From an uncultured Prevotellaceae bacterium (lineage in GTDB: Bacteria; Bacteroidota; Bacteroidia; Bacteroidales; Bacteroidaceae): 38,220 nucleotides of DNA. The stretch lies in assembly GCA_947176895.1 (NCBI GenBank), contig CAMWSK010000024.1, positions 1 through 38,220 on the forward strand. The letters are read 5' to 3'. Below are positions 1-8,035 of the stretch, piece by piece (positions within the stretch are counted from its first letter, which is position 1; every line of letters starts with the position of its first letter). The notes under the pieces were generated by a model. The model did no database searches, was not told the DNA's origin, and worked only from the letters and a program-made list of their open reading frames with translations. Both the position numbers and the translations under genes were made by a program.

Positions 1-1
1 T

Positions 2-119
2 TTTGTCCGAAAGTCCGAGGATTCTATGCTCAGAGAACCCGAACTAGAAGCCTCCAATATCAATTAAGATATAAAAAGTGTTAAGAGGATAAAAGATTTT
101 CGGGCATATTTCGGACAAA
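2..119. repeat. 11-bp inverted repeat pair at left edge
   Basis: TTTGTCCGAAA at 2-12 is matched exactly by its reverse complement TTTCGGACAAA at 109-119, 96 bp apart. The stretch between is AT-rich and I recognise no gene in it. The pair lies just beyond the tRNA-Phe terminator, in the direction a tRNA-integrated element would extend. I see no copy of the tRNA 3' end here, so an attachment site is not supported. The match is seen directly; its function is unknown. Confidence 0.45.
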
Positions 120-136
120 CCGAGGGCCTTAAAATG

Positions 137-167
137 AAATAAGTCGCTGATAATCAGCGACTTATTT
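137..167 (-). terminator. Intrinsic terminator after tRNA-Phe
   Basis: A perfect 14-bp stem (137-150 paired with 154-167) encloses a 3-nt loop. It starts 11 nt beyond the 3' end of tRNA-Phe. Read on the minus strand it is followed by a short T-rich stretch, and on the plus strand by TTTTT a few bases on, so it could act in both directions and also end whatever lies to the left of the window. Confidence 0.8.
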
Positions 168-178
168 TCGGATTTTTG

Positions 179-251
179 TGGTGCCACCAGGAATCGAACC
201 GGGGACACAAGGATTTTCAGTCCTTTGCTCTACCAACTGAGCTATGGCACC
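179..251 (-). tRNA. tRNA-Phe (anticodon GAA)
   Basis: The minus strand folds as a full cloverleaf of 73 nt. Acceptor stem is GGTGCCA/TGGCACC, the D-arm begins GCTCAGTTGGTAGAGC, the anticodon stem AAGGA/TCCTT holds loop CTGAAAA with anticodon GAA, and the T-arm is CCCGG-TTCGATT-CCTGG. The discriminator base is A. The 3' CCA is not encoded and must be added afterwards. A good promoter lies 27 nt upstream and a terminator directly downstream, so it looks monocistronic. Confidence 0.97.
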
Positions 252-277
252 AACTTGTCTTTGCTTGTTTGCGAGTG

Positions 278-309
278 CAAAGATAGACATGTTTTTTTTC
301 TTCACCAAA
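278..309 (-). promoter_or_regulatory. Bacteroidetes-type promoter for tRNA-Phe
   Basis: On the minus strand TTTG (309-306), a 20-nt spacer and TATCTTTG (285-278) match the Bacteroidetes primary sigma consensus TTTG-N19-21-TAnnTTTG. Transcription should begin about 20 nt before the mature 5' end of tRNA-Phe at 251. Confidence 0.8.
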
Positions 310-400
310 TTTTCAAACAACTTTTTACGGAATTATGGTAACTTTTCTTACCCGTAAGCAGTTTTTATATACATTAAGTGTAAGGTATCGCATTTTTTCG

Positions 401-408
401 TACCTTTG
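401..408 (+). promoter_or_regulatory. -7 box for tRNA-Pro
   Basis: TACCTTTG at 401-408 fits TAnnTTTG. A poor -33 partner (GTG at 378-380, 20-nt spacing) is present. It would start a transcript about 27 nt before tRNA-Pro, which may continue into the sugar transferase gene downstream because no terminator is seen between them. Confidence 0.6.
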
Positions 409-441
409 CCTATAGCTTTCCCCTCAGGAGAGGGAGGCTTT

Positions 442-514
442 CGGAGAGTAGCGCAGTTGGTAGCGTACCACGTTCGGGACGTGGGGGTCGGGAGTTCGAG
501 TCTCCTCTCTCCGA
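442..514 (+). tRNA. tRNA-Pro (anticodon CGG)
   Basis: A 73-nt cloverleaf: acceptor CGGAGAG/CTCTCCG with discriminator A, D-arm GCGC-AGTTGGTA-GCGT, anticodon stem CCACG/CGTGG with loop TTCGGGA giving anticodon CGG, and T-arm GGGAG-TTCGAGT-CTCCT. It decodes CCG proline codons. CCA is not encoded. C at position 1 of the acceptor is usual for bacterial proline tRNAs. Confidence 0.96.
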
Positions 515-592
515 CAAAAAACAAGCGTGACACATACTATTTAGGGGCTTTTATACGTTTATGTAGTGTAAACATGAAAAGTTCGAGTTAGC

Positions 593-1237
593 ATGATAGG
601 TCAAAGCATACAGTCCATTCAAACTATCGAAACTCCTCAATCAAGCGTCATGAGTGATGCCTTCATCAGATTGCGAGATATTCTTATCTCTGTTTTCTCT
701 CTTATCATCTTCTCTCCGGTAATGCTGGTGTTGGCAATACTGATTAAATTGGAAGATGGCGGGACCATTCTTTTCCGTCAAGAGAGAATCGGACGTGGAG
801 GAAAGCCTTTTAAGATTCTAAAGATGCGTTCCATGCGGATGGATGCCGAAGAGACAGGGCCTCAACTTTCTTGCGAAGGAGGAGATGATCCCCGGTTGAC
901 CAAAGTGGGTGCCTTTATGCGTGCGCATCATCTGGACGAGATGCCCCAACTATGGAACGTTCTGAAAGGCGACATGGCTTTCATCGGTTACCGCCCGGAA
1001 CGTCAGTTTTTCATCGACAAGATTATGGAGCACGACAGCCGCTACAAGTTGCTTTATCAGATTCGTCCCGGCGTGACCAGCTACGCCACGCTCTATAACG
1101 GATACACCGACACGATGGAGAAGATGCTCCGCCGGCTGGAACTTGACCTGTATTACCTGAACCACCGCTCTTTCTGGTTCGACCTGAAGATTCTTTTCCT
1201 CACGTTTAAGGGTATTGTCACGGGGAAACAATTCTGA
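593..1237 (+). CDS. Initiating sugar-phosphate transferase (PglC/WcaJ family)
   Basis: A protein of 214 aa with the single bacterial sugar transferase domain (PF02397 type). These monotopic enzymes move a sugar-1-phosphate from a nucleotide sugar to undecaprenyl phosphate at the inner face of the plasma membrane, the first step in making surface polysaccharides. Visible family marks are an N-terminal hydrophobic re-entrant helix (about 26-50), the segment FRQERIGRGGKPFKILKMRS, DDPRLTKVGAFMRAHHLDEM followed by PQLWNVLKGDM, and RPGVT near residue 160. The size is that of the minimal PglC-like form without an extra membrane domain. A second start, Met20 at 650, also fits because the domain begins just after it. 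The gene stands alone behind tRNA-Pro with no glycosyltransferases beside it; the Wza/Wzc-like genes 8 kb away are the nearest possible partners. The sugar cannot be predicted. Confidence 0.9.
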   Translation: MIGQSIQSIQTIETPQSSVMSDAFIRLRDILISVFSLIIFSPVMLVLAILIKLEDGGTILFRQERIGRGGKPFKILKMRSMRMDAEETGPQLSCEGGDDPRLTKVGAFMRAHHLDEMPQLWNVLKGDMAFIGYRPERQFFIDKIMEHDSRYKLLYQIRPGVTSYATLYNGYTDTMEKMLRRLELDLYYLNHRSFWFDLKILFLTFKGIVTGKQF

Positions 1238-1340
1238 CCACCCTCCTCCTTACTTACCTTATATATACACGTGCACGCCCGCGCGTAGTGTCTCCGGCTG
1301 ATTGCTCCCGGTTCTTAGAAAAAGAACTTGGTGGCAGGAG

Positions 1341-1408
1341 GGGAAAAACATGTTCATCTTTTTGGAAAACATCAACATGTTTCTGAAAAAGATGAACATG
1401 TTTTTTTC
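1341..1408. repeat. Palindromic intergenic repeat, copy 1 (hairpin, likely bidirectional terminator)
   Basis: AAAAACATGTTCATCTTTTT (1344-1363) and its exact reverse complement (1386-1405) make a 20-bp perfect stem around a 22-nt spacer that itself carries a partial ACATGTT palindrome. GGG precedes the left arm, and CGAGGG follows the right arm after T-runs. The element lies between two convergent genes, so it probably ends transcription from both. The same 20-bp arm recurs at 12122-12141. Confidence 0.8.
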
Positions 1409-1427
1409 GAGGGTTGCAACGCAAGAA

Positions 1428-2327
1428 TCAACGGGACGCATCTGACGGTTCCTCCAAGCCCCTTTTCTGCCTTTGACGAAACTCTTTTGGCGACAGGCCT
1501 GTGTGCTGCTTGAAATATTTACCGAAGAAGCTTTGGTCGGGAAAGTTAAGTTCTTGTGCTATCTGCTTTACACTTTTATCGGAATAAGCCAACAACTGAC
1601 GACTGTAAGTGATGACATATTCGGCTACCCATTCCGACACACTGGTGCCGGATTCCTCTTTTATAAGCGCACACATATAGCGAGTGGAGATATGCTGTTC
1701 CCCGGCATAGAATCCTGCACTGCGTTCCAGCTTGAAATTTCGGGCAAGCGAGAGGATGAAGTTCTGAAAGACATCACTTCGACGACTGACGGGAGGCTGT
1801 ATGTTCGGGTGCCCCTCCATGTAACATTTCACGAGTTCAAAAGCATAGGCCTCGCTGAGGGCTATAAGCTGATAATAAAGCACGTCGCGCAGACTGTCGG
1901 CGACACACTGCACATAAAGGTCATACTTTTCCGAGGCCAGTTGCGTGAAACTTTCAATGCTGCGAAGCTGCTCCGGCGAGAGCCGGAAGCTGGGAGCACT
2001 ACGCAGCATCATCAGGCTTCGTGAATTGATTTTGCTGAGAAGCGGAAGCACCACATCCAGGGTGGTCTTGACGATGACCCCCTTCACATCCCGGCTGTGG
2101 GACAAGAGGTGCACGAAACTGGAAGGCGTGTGGATGTACACGTCGCCCGCCTGCAGTTCGTGGATATGGTTATTCTGCAGCAAACGGACGGTGCCCCGCT
2201 CGCAAAGGAAAAAGCCGCAGGTGTCCGAGTCTACGGCGATAAGGCCATGTCGGCCATAGCGGTTGGCCAGTTCGACGAGCGACACTTTTTCAAAGGGCGG
2301 AATGAGGAATTGAGAAGATTCTATCAT
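1428..2327 (-). CDS. AraC-family transcriptional regulator
   Basis: A regulator of 299 aa. The N-terminal part (about 20-100) has the features of a cupin-like sensing fold, with CGFFLCERGTVRLLQNNHIH and LQAGDVYIHTPSS typical of AraC effector domains. The C-terminal 100 residues hold the two-helix-turn-helix AraC DNA-binding domain: STRYMCALIKEESGTSVSEW (first HTH) and VKQIAQELNFPDQSFFGKYF with KQHTGLSPKEFR (second HTH and family signature). It is transcribed away from the RND efflux operon, and a 136-bp intergenic region separates them, so local control of that pump is the simplest reading. The inducer is unknown. Its 3' end abuts palindromic repeat copy 1. Confidence 0.93.
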   Translation of the reverse strand: MIESSQFLIPPFEKVSLVELANRYGRHGLIAVDSDTCGFFLCERGTVRLLQNNHIHELQAGDVYIHTPSSFVHLLSHSRDVKGVIVKTTLDVVLPLLSKINSRSLMMLRSAPSFRLSPEQLRSIESFTQLASEKYDLYVQCVADSLRDVLYYQLIALSEAYAFELVKCYMEGHPNIQPPVSRRSDVFQNFILSLARNFKLERSAGFYAGEQHISTRYMCALIKEESGTSVSEWVAEYVITYSRQLLAYSDKSVKQIAQELNFPDQSFFGKYFKQHTGLSPKEFRQRQKRGLEEPSDASR

Positions 2328-2346
2328 GATTTCACGTATTTTTGCA

Positions 2347-2354
2347 CAAATATA
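2347..2354 (-). promoter_or_regulatory. -7 box for the AraC-family gene
   Basis: On the minus strand TATATTTG (2354-2347) fits TAnnTTTG and sits 20 bp before the ATG at 2327. No well-spaced -33 TTTG is seen; the nearest TTG is 23 nt away. Confidence 0.45.
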
Positions 2355-2388
2355 CCTATTTTTATGTCATAATAGTACAATTAGACCA

Positions 2389-2403
2389 ATTTTGTAACAA
2401 AAT
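2389..2403. promoter_or_regulatory. Operator-like palindrome in the AraC/RND divergent region
   Basis: ATTTTGT-A-ACAAAAT is a perfect 15-bp palindrome. It is centred about 36 bp upstream of the RND operon -7 box and 42 bp upstream of the regulator's -7 box. That placement is suitable for an activator or repressor site, but binding is an inference. Confidence 0.4.
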
Positions 2404-2431
2404 CATCCTTTTTTCTTCATGAGAAAGCCAC

Positions 2432-2439
2432 TATCTTTG
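2432..2439 (+). promoter_or_regulatory. -7 box for the RND efflux operon
   Basis: TATCTTTG matches TAnnTTTG and lies 24 bp before the adaptor ATG. The -33 position shows only a T/C-rich run with no TTTG, which would fit an activator-dependent promoter. Confidence 0.55.
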
Positions 2440-2463
2440 CAAATGACATAAACGTAGTATAAC

Positions 2464-3528
2464 ATGAACAAAGTATTCTCTATTTTAGCAGGCACGATGT
2501 CTCTGATGCTTATGACTGCGTGCGACAAGAAGAAAGAAACAGTCAAGCCCACCACAACCGTTCGTGTGGAGACGGCCCAACTCACGGATGGCGAAGGAGT
2601 ATTGCAATATCCGGGCCGCGTGGTGAGCAACAACGAGGCCAACCTCTCGTTCCGCGTGGCGGGGCAACTGAAGCGTGTGTTTGTGGGCGAAGGCGACAAG
2701 GTGAAGGCCGGGCAACTGATAGCCGAGTTGGATGACACGGACTATCGCATACAACTGAAAGCCACAGAGGCCGAATATGCACAGATAAAGGCTGACGCCG
2801 AACGCGTCATCGCCCTATACAAGGACGGGGGAACGACGGCCAGCAACTATGACAAGGCCCGCTACGGACTGGAGCAGATAGAAGCCAAGTTGCAGAATCA
2901 CAAGAACCAGCTGGCCTACACCAAACTCTATGCCCCCTGTTCCGGATTCGTACAGACCCGCTTCTTTGACAACAATGAAACGGTGGGCGCCGGCATGCCC
3001 GTCGTAAGCCTGATGGGCGATGGCGGACTGGAGGTGGAAATCAGCCTGCCTGCAGCCATGTATGTGAAACGCGACCAGCTGACAGGGTTTGAATGCACCT
3101 TCGATATGCTGCCCGGAGAGACTGTCCCCCTGCAGTTCATCAGCATCCTGCCCAACGCCAATTCCAACCGTCTTTACACGGTACGCCTGCGCATGCCCCA
3201 ACAGCCGGGCAAGGTGGCTGCAGGCATGTCGACCTGGGTGACGGCACGCATCAGCGGAACAGGCACAAACGAGGTGGTGGTGCCCGCCACTGCCCTGCTC
3301 CATGAAGGAGGGAAGACTTCCGTATTCCTATATAATAAGGAGAAACAGACGGTAAGCAAACAGAACGTGGAGGTGGTGAAACTGCACACCGACGGCTCTG
3401 CCGTTATCAGCGGCGGAGTGGCGGAAGGCGACGAGGTGGTAACCTCGGGGGTCCACCACATTTCAGACGGAGAGAAGGTGGAGCTGCTGGCTCCCATGTC
3501 GGAAACTAATATTGGAGGACTGCTCTGA
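2464..3528 (+). CDS. RND efflux periplasmic adaptor (AcrA/MexA-like lipoprotein)
   Basis: A membrane-fusion adaptor of 354 aa that should bridge the inner-membrane pump and the outer-membrane channel encoded next. The signal peptide ends in a lipobox (LMTAC, lipidated Cys20). Barrel-sandwich halves flank a short alpha-hairpin: PGRVVSNNEANLSFRVAGQL with VGEGDKVKAGQLIAELDD, then YTKLYAPCSGFVQTRFFDNN. Beta-barrel and membrane-proximal domains follow (about 190-345). The length is normal for the family. Its TGA overlaps the ATG of the pump gene by one base (3528), so translation is probably coupled. It is the first gene of a three-gene operon with a -7 box upstream and an AraC-family gene facing away. 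Confidence 0.94.
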   Translation: MNKVFSILAGTMSLMLMTACDKKKETVKPTTTVRVETAQLTDGEGVLQYPGRVVSNNEANLSFRVAGQLKRVFVGEGDKVKAGQLIAELDDTDYRIQLKATEAEYAQIKADAERVIALYKDGGTTASNYDKARYGLEQIEAKLQNHKNQLAYTKLYAPCSGFVQTRFFDNNETVGAGMPVVSLMGDGGLEVEISLPAAMYVKRDQLTGFECTFDMLPGETVPLQFISILPNANSNRLYTVRLRMPQQPGKVAAGMSTWVTARISGTGTNEVVVPATALLHEGGKTSVFLYNKEKQTVSKQNVEVVKLHTDGSAVISGGVAEGDEVVTSGVHHISDGEKVELLAPMSETNIGGLL

Positions 3529-6500
3529 TGGACTTTGGTAAATGGGCTTTGAACAACAAGCTGCTGGTGTATTTTCTGGTGGCAGTGTTGATGGCGGGCG
3601 GTGTCCTGGCCTGCTATCAGATGAGCAAGCTGGAGGATCCCAAGATTGAGGTAAAACAGGCCATGGTGGTCACTGTGTACCCCGGTGCGTCAGCCCACCA
3701 GGTGGAAATGGAGGTGACCGATGTGCTGGAGAAAAAGGTACGCACGCTGGGTGAGGTGGACAACGTGGAGAGCTACAGTTACAACGACCTGAGCATCATT
3801 CTTGTGGAGCTGAAGAGCACCATCAGCCCCAAAGCTGTGGACCAGTGCTGGGACAAACTGCGGCGCAAGGTGACAGACGCCGCCAGCCAGCTGCCGGCGG
3901 GAGCCAACACACCACAGATACATGACGACTTCGGCTCAATGTATGGCATGTTCTTTGCCCTCACGGGCGATGGACTGAGCGAACGCGAAATGTCGCAATA
4001 CGCCGAACTGATGAAGCGCGAGCTGAGTGTCATGGAGGGAGTGGACCGCGTGGAAGTTTACGGCGAACAGGACGAGTGCATCAACATACGCCTGCTGCAG
4101 GACAAGATGAGCAACCTTGGCGTGATGCCTACCGAAGTGCTGGCCACACTGAACGGGCAGAACAAGACCAGCTATGCCGGCTATTATGAGAACGGCGACC
4201 AGCGCGTACGCGTCACGGTAACCGACAAGTTCCAGCATGTGAGCGACATCCGCAAGATGATTATTCAGGGACATGAGGACGACCAACTGCGCCTGAGCGA
4301 CATCGCCGAGGTGGAAAAGGGCTTTGAAACACCTATCCGCAACAGCATGATGTATGACGGACAGGATGCTTTGGGTATCCTGGTGGCCGCCAACAGCGAT
4401 GCCGACGTGGTGAAGGTGGGCAAGGCGGTGAGCAAGAAAATGGAAGAGCTGCGGCAGACACGCTTCCCCACGGGTGTGCAGCTGCACAAAGTATTCTTCC
4501 AGCCCGACCGCGTGACCGACGCCCTGGGCACCTTTATTCTGAATCTGATTGAAAGTGTGGTAATTGTGGTGGCTCTGCTCATGGTGTTCATGGGCTTCAA
4601 GAGTGGCATGATTATCGGTATCAGCCTGGTGGTCATCGTGTTTGGCTCATTCATGCTGCTGGGGCGCATGGGCGGCACCATGCAACGCGTTTCCTTGGCC
4701 TCGTTCATCCTGGCCATGGGTATGCTGGTGGACAATGCCATTGTGATCGTGGACGGCATCCTGGTAGCCTTGAAATCCGGCAAGAAACGTGAGGAAGCCC
4801 TCACCGGCATAGGCCGACAGACGGCCATGCCCCTGCTGGGCGCCACGCTGATTGCCATCCTCAGCTTCCTGCCCATCTTCATGAGTCCCGACACGGCAGG
4901 CAACTATGTGCGCGACCTGTTTATCGTGCTGGCAGTGTCTCTGCTTCTCAGCTGGATTCTGGCCCTGGTACATGTGCCCCTGATGGCCGACCGTTGGCTG
5001 CACCCCAAGGCGGAGCAGAACGAAGACGGGAAAACCAAGCAATACAACGGCAAGGTCTACCGCGTGCAAGAGCGCATCCTGCGGACGCTGATCGGACATC
5101 CCAAAAGTGTGGTGTTCGCTGCCCTGGGCATGATAGCCCTGGCCGTGGTGGGCTATGGACACATGCGCCAAGGCTTTTTCCCGGACCTGACCTACGAACA
5201 ATGCTACATCGAGTACAAGTTGCCCGAGGGCACCAACAGCACACGGGTGCGGCGCGATTTGGACAGCATACAAAGCTACCTGCGCTCACGGGGTGACGTA
5301 CAACATATCACCGCCAGTGTGGGAGGCACTCCGGGCCGCTATAACCTGGTGCGTGTGGTGCCCCTCCCCTCGTTGTCTTATGGCGAACTTATCGTGGACT
5401 TCGAATCACCCGAGACGCTTGACGAGAAAATAGAGGACGTGCAGAGTTATCTCACGAAGCATTATCCCGATGCCTACGTGAAAGTGAAGAAATACAACCT
5501 GATGTTCAAGAAATATCCCATCGAGGTGCAATTCCAGGGGCCCGACCCCGAGGTGCTGCACGCGCTGTGCGACAGTGCCAAAGCCATCATGGAACGCAGC
5601 GGACAGGTACGCCTCATCACCACCAACTGGGAGCCCAAGGTGCCGGTGCTCAGCGTGGACTACAACCAGGCCGATGCCCGTGCCGTAGGCCTAAGCCGGG
5701 GAGACCTGAGCACCTCGCTGATGACGGCCGGAGGAGGAATACCCGTGGGCAACTTCTATGAAGGCATCTACACCAATAAGATATATGTAAAATGTGTGGA
5801 CGAGAGCGGCAACGACATCAACGACCTGAACGACATGCAGGTGTTCAGTGCCATGCCCTCCCTCACGGGTCTGATGACCAAGGACAATCTGCTTAAGCTG
5901 CGTGCCGGACAAATCGACCGTCAGGCACTGGTGGAAAGCATTATAGGCACCAAGCCCCTACGGCAGGTGAGCCGGGGCATCGATGTGGAGTGGGAAGACC
6001 CCGTGGTGCCACGCTACAACGGCCAACGCATGCAGCGGGTACAATGCAGCCCCATAGAAGGAGTGGAGACGGAGCGTGCCCGGGCCACCGTGGCCAAAGA
6101 GATTGAAAAGATGAAACTGCCCCAGGGATACAGCCTCAGCTGGCAGGGAGAGAAACAGGCCAGCGACCAAAGCATGAAATACCTGTTTGCCAACTTCCCC
6201 CTGGCTATCATCCTCATGATAGGCATTCTCATCATGCTCTTCAAGGACTGGAAGAAGCCACTCATCATCTTCAGCACCATCCCGTTGGTGTTCGCCGCCG
6301 TGGTCCTCACCATGCTTGTGACCCGATACGTGTTCACCTTCGTGGCCATCGTGGGAGCGTTGGGACTGATCGGTATGATTATCAAGAACGGCATTGTGCT
6401 GATGGACGAGGTGGACCTTGAACTGAAACGCGGCTCCACGCCCATGCAAGCCCTGATCAACAGCAGCAAGAGCCGTCTGCGCCCCGTGATGATGGCCTCC

Positions 6501-6671
6501 ATGACCACCGTGCTGGGTATGATTCCCCTGCTCACAGACGCCATGTTCGGTTCGTTGGCCGTGACCATCATGGGCGGACTGATGATAGGAACCGTCATCA
6601 CCTTGATATTCATTCCCGTGGCTTATGCCATGATTTTCAAAGTCGACACAAAAGAAACGAAAGAAAAATGA
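3528..6671 (+). CDS. RND efflux pump, inner-membrane subunit (AcrB/HAE-like)
   Basis: A pump of 1047 aa, full length for the HAE-type RND family, which exports drugs, bile salts or other amphiphiles by proton antiport. It has the usual duplicated layout: TM1 (about 11-30), a large periplasmic loop, TM2-6 (about 335-490), TM7 (about 525-545), a second loop and TM8-12 (about 860-1035). In TM4 the motif GMLVDNAIVIVDG gives Asp402-Asn403, where AcrB has Asp407-Asp408; the TM10 lysine is kept (K953 in IIKNGIVLMDEV). The gene overlaps the adaptor by 1 nt and the TolC-like gene by 4 nt (ATGA), so the three products should be made together. The substrate cannot be told from sequence. Confidence 0.95.
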   Translation: MDFGKWALNNKLLVYFLVAVLMAGGVLACYQMSKLEDPKIEVKQAMVVTVYPGASAHQVEMEVTDVLEKKVRTLGEVDNVESYSYNDLSIILVELKSTISPKAVDQCWDKLRRKVTDAASQLPAGANTPQIHDDFGSMYGMFFALTGDGLSEREMSQYAELMKRELSVMEGVDRVEVYGEQDECINIRLLQDKMSNLGVMPTEVLATLNGQNKTSYAGYYENGDQRVRVTVTDKFQHVSDIRKMIIQGHEDDQLRLSDIAEVEKGFETPIRNSMMYDGQDALGILVAANSDADVVKVGKAVSKKMEELRQTRFPTGVQLHKVFFQPDRVTDALGTFILNLIESVVIVVALLMVFMGFKSGMIIGISLVVIVFGSFMLLGRMGGTMQRVSLASFILAMGMLVDNAIVIVDGILVALKSGKKREEALTGIGRQTAMPLLGATLIAILSFLPIFMSPDTAGNYVRDLFIVLAVSLLLSWILALVHVPLMADRWLHPKAEQNEDGKTKQYNGKVYRVQERILRTLIGHPKSVVFAALGMIALAVVGYGHMRQGFFPDLTYEQCYIEYKLPEGTNSTRVRRDLDSIQSYLRSRGDVQHITASVGGTPGRYNLVRVVPLPSLSYGELIVDFESPETLDEKIEDVQSYLTKHYPDAYVKVKKYNLMFKKYPIEVQFQGPDPEVLHALCDSAKAIMERSGQVRLITTNWEPKVPVLSVDYNQADARAVGLSRGDLSTSLMTAGGGIPVGNFYEGIYTNKIYVKCVDESGNDINDLNDMQVFSAMPSLTGLMTKDNLLKLRAGQIDRQALVESIIGTKPLRQVSRGIDVEWEDPVVPRYNGQRMQRVQCSPIEGVETERARATVAKEIEKMKLPQGYSLSWQGEKQASDQSMKYLFANFPLAIILMIGILIMLFKDWKKPLIIFSTIPLVFAAVVLTMLVTRYVFTFVAIVGALGLIGMIIKNGIVLMDEVDLELKRGSTPMQALINSSKSRLRPVMMASMTTVLGMIPLLTDAMFGSLAVTIMGGLMIGTVITLIFIPVAYAMIFKVDTKETKEK

Positions 6672-8035
6672 AACGGAATATCCTTATCATCGTGCTGGCC
6701 ACCTTGGCTTTGAGTGGCCGGGCACAGACACTTACGGTAGAAAGCTGTCGCACAATGGCCCTGCAGAACAACCGACAGAAACAACAGGCCGCCCTGCAGA
6801 CAAAGCAAGCCGAATATGTCAAGAAAAGCACCCACGCCCTGTTTTTTCCGGATTTCTCACTGACTGCAGCAGAAATCTACGATACGGGCAAGGGAACGCT
6901 GAGCTTTGACATGAACTCTTTGGCCGCTCCCCTCATCGGTACATTCAAGCCTCTGCTGGAGTCACTGGGACTGCCTGCCGCCGGTCTCCGTCTGCCCGAT
7001 CTGGACATCGACTACAAGATGGGCTGGATGTTCACCGGAGGCATCGTCTTGAAACAACCCATCTACATGGGCGGGAAAATACGTTCAGCCTACTCCATGA
7101 GCAAGACCGCCGTGGACATCGCACGCCAGCATGAGCGACTCACCGATGCCGAGGTCATCATGCAAACAGACGAGGCCTACGCCCAGGTGGTAAAAGCCGA
7201 GGAGATGGTGGAAGTGGCCAAACGATACCGCCAGTTGTTGGACGAGCTGGACAGAAACGTGGAGAATGCCGTTCGCCATGGTCTGCGACACAAAAACGAG
7301 CGCACGAAAGTGCAAGTAAAAATCAATGAATCCGACCTTCAACTGCTGCGTGCACACAACGCCGTCGCGCTGAGCAAGATGAACCTGTGCCGGCTGATCG
7401 GGAAAAACATGAGCGAGGACATCACGCTCTCACATGAATACCCCGTGGTAGCCGATGTGAACACACTGCGACAGGGCGATGTCAGCCTGCGCCCCGAAGT
7501 GGCCATGCTGGACGGACAATTAGAGATTGCCACCCAACAAATAAAGCAAGCCCGCTCCGCCATGCTGCCCCAAGTTGCCCTCATGGCCAAATACGGCTAT
7601 ACAAACGGTGTCAAGGTTAACGGAAGCACCTTTCTTGACGGCTGGAACTTCGGCGGAGGGGTAACTCTCTCTGTCCCCCTCTACCATTTCGGAGAGAAAA
7701 GCAACAAGGTGAAAGCCGCCCAAATCAAGCAACAACAGATGCAACTGGAGCGGGACGAGAAGATTGAGTTGATGATGCTTGAACTGACCAAGGCTTCCCA
7801 GAATGTGGAAGAAGCAAAAGGAGAAATCACCTTGGCACAGAAATCCCTGGAACAGGCACAAACAAACATGACGCTCAGCAAACAGCAATATGACGCAGGC
7901 TTCGAGACCCTGAGCGACTATATGGAATCACAAGCCCTGTGGCAACAAGCCTATGAAAGTCAAGTGGAAGCCCATTTCCGCCTCTATCTGGCCAGCATCA
8001 CTTACTTAAAGGCAGCCGGATTACTGGTTCCTTAG
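6668..8035 (+). CDS. TolC-like outer-membrane channel of the RND system
   Basis: An outer-membrane efflux protein of 455 aa. A signal peptide (about 1-20, ending SGRAQ) is followed by the repeated coiled-coil/OEP pattern. LTVESCRTMALQNNRQKQQA opens the first repeat, and the second repeat opens near RPEVAMLDGQLEIATQQIKQ with LPQVALMAKYGY. It should form the trimeric exit duct for the pump in front of it, whose stop codon it overlaps (ATGA). The last 38 bases overlap the 3' end of the opposite-strand RlpA-like gene. No terminator hairpin is visible after it. Confidence 0.93.
   Translation: MKRNILIIVLATLALSGRAQTLTVESCRTMALQNNRQKQQAALQTKQAEYVKKSTHALFFPDFSLTAAEIYDTGKGTLSFDMNSLAAPLIGTFKPLLESLGLPAAGLRLPDLDIDYKMGWMFTGGIVLKQPIYMGGKIRSAYSMSKTAVDIARQHERLTDAEVIMQTDEAYAQVVKAEEMVEVAKRYRQLLDELDRNVENAVRHGLRHKNERTKVQVKINESDLQLLRAHNAVALSKMNLCRLIGKNMSEDITLSHEYPVVADVNTLRQGDVSLRPEVAMLDGQLEIATQQIKQARSAMLPQVALMAKYGYTNGVKVNGSTFLDGWNFGGGVTLSVPLYHFGEKSNKVKAAQIKQQQMQLERDEKIELMMLELTKASQNVEEAKGEITLAQKSLEQAQTNMTLSKQQYDAGFETLSDYMESQALWQQAYESQVEAHFRLYLASITYLKAAGLLVP

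Noticed and set aside
1..84. Possible C-terminal end of a gene entering from the left (frames ending at 68 and 84)
   Set aside because: Only 20-27 codons are visible, two frames are equally open, and neither tail resembles a known family, so no gene can be supported.
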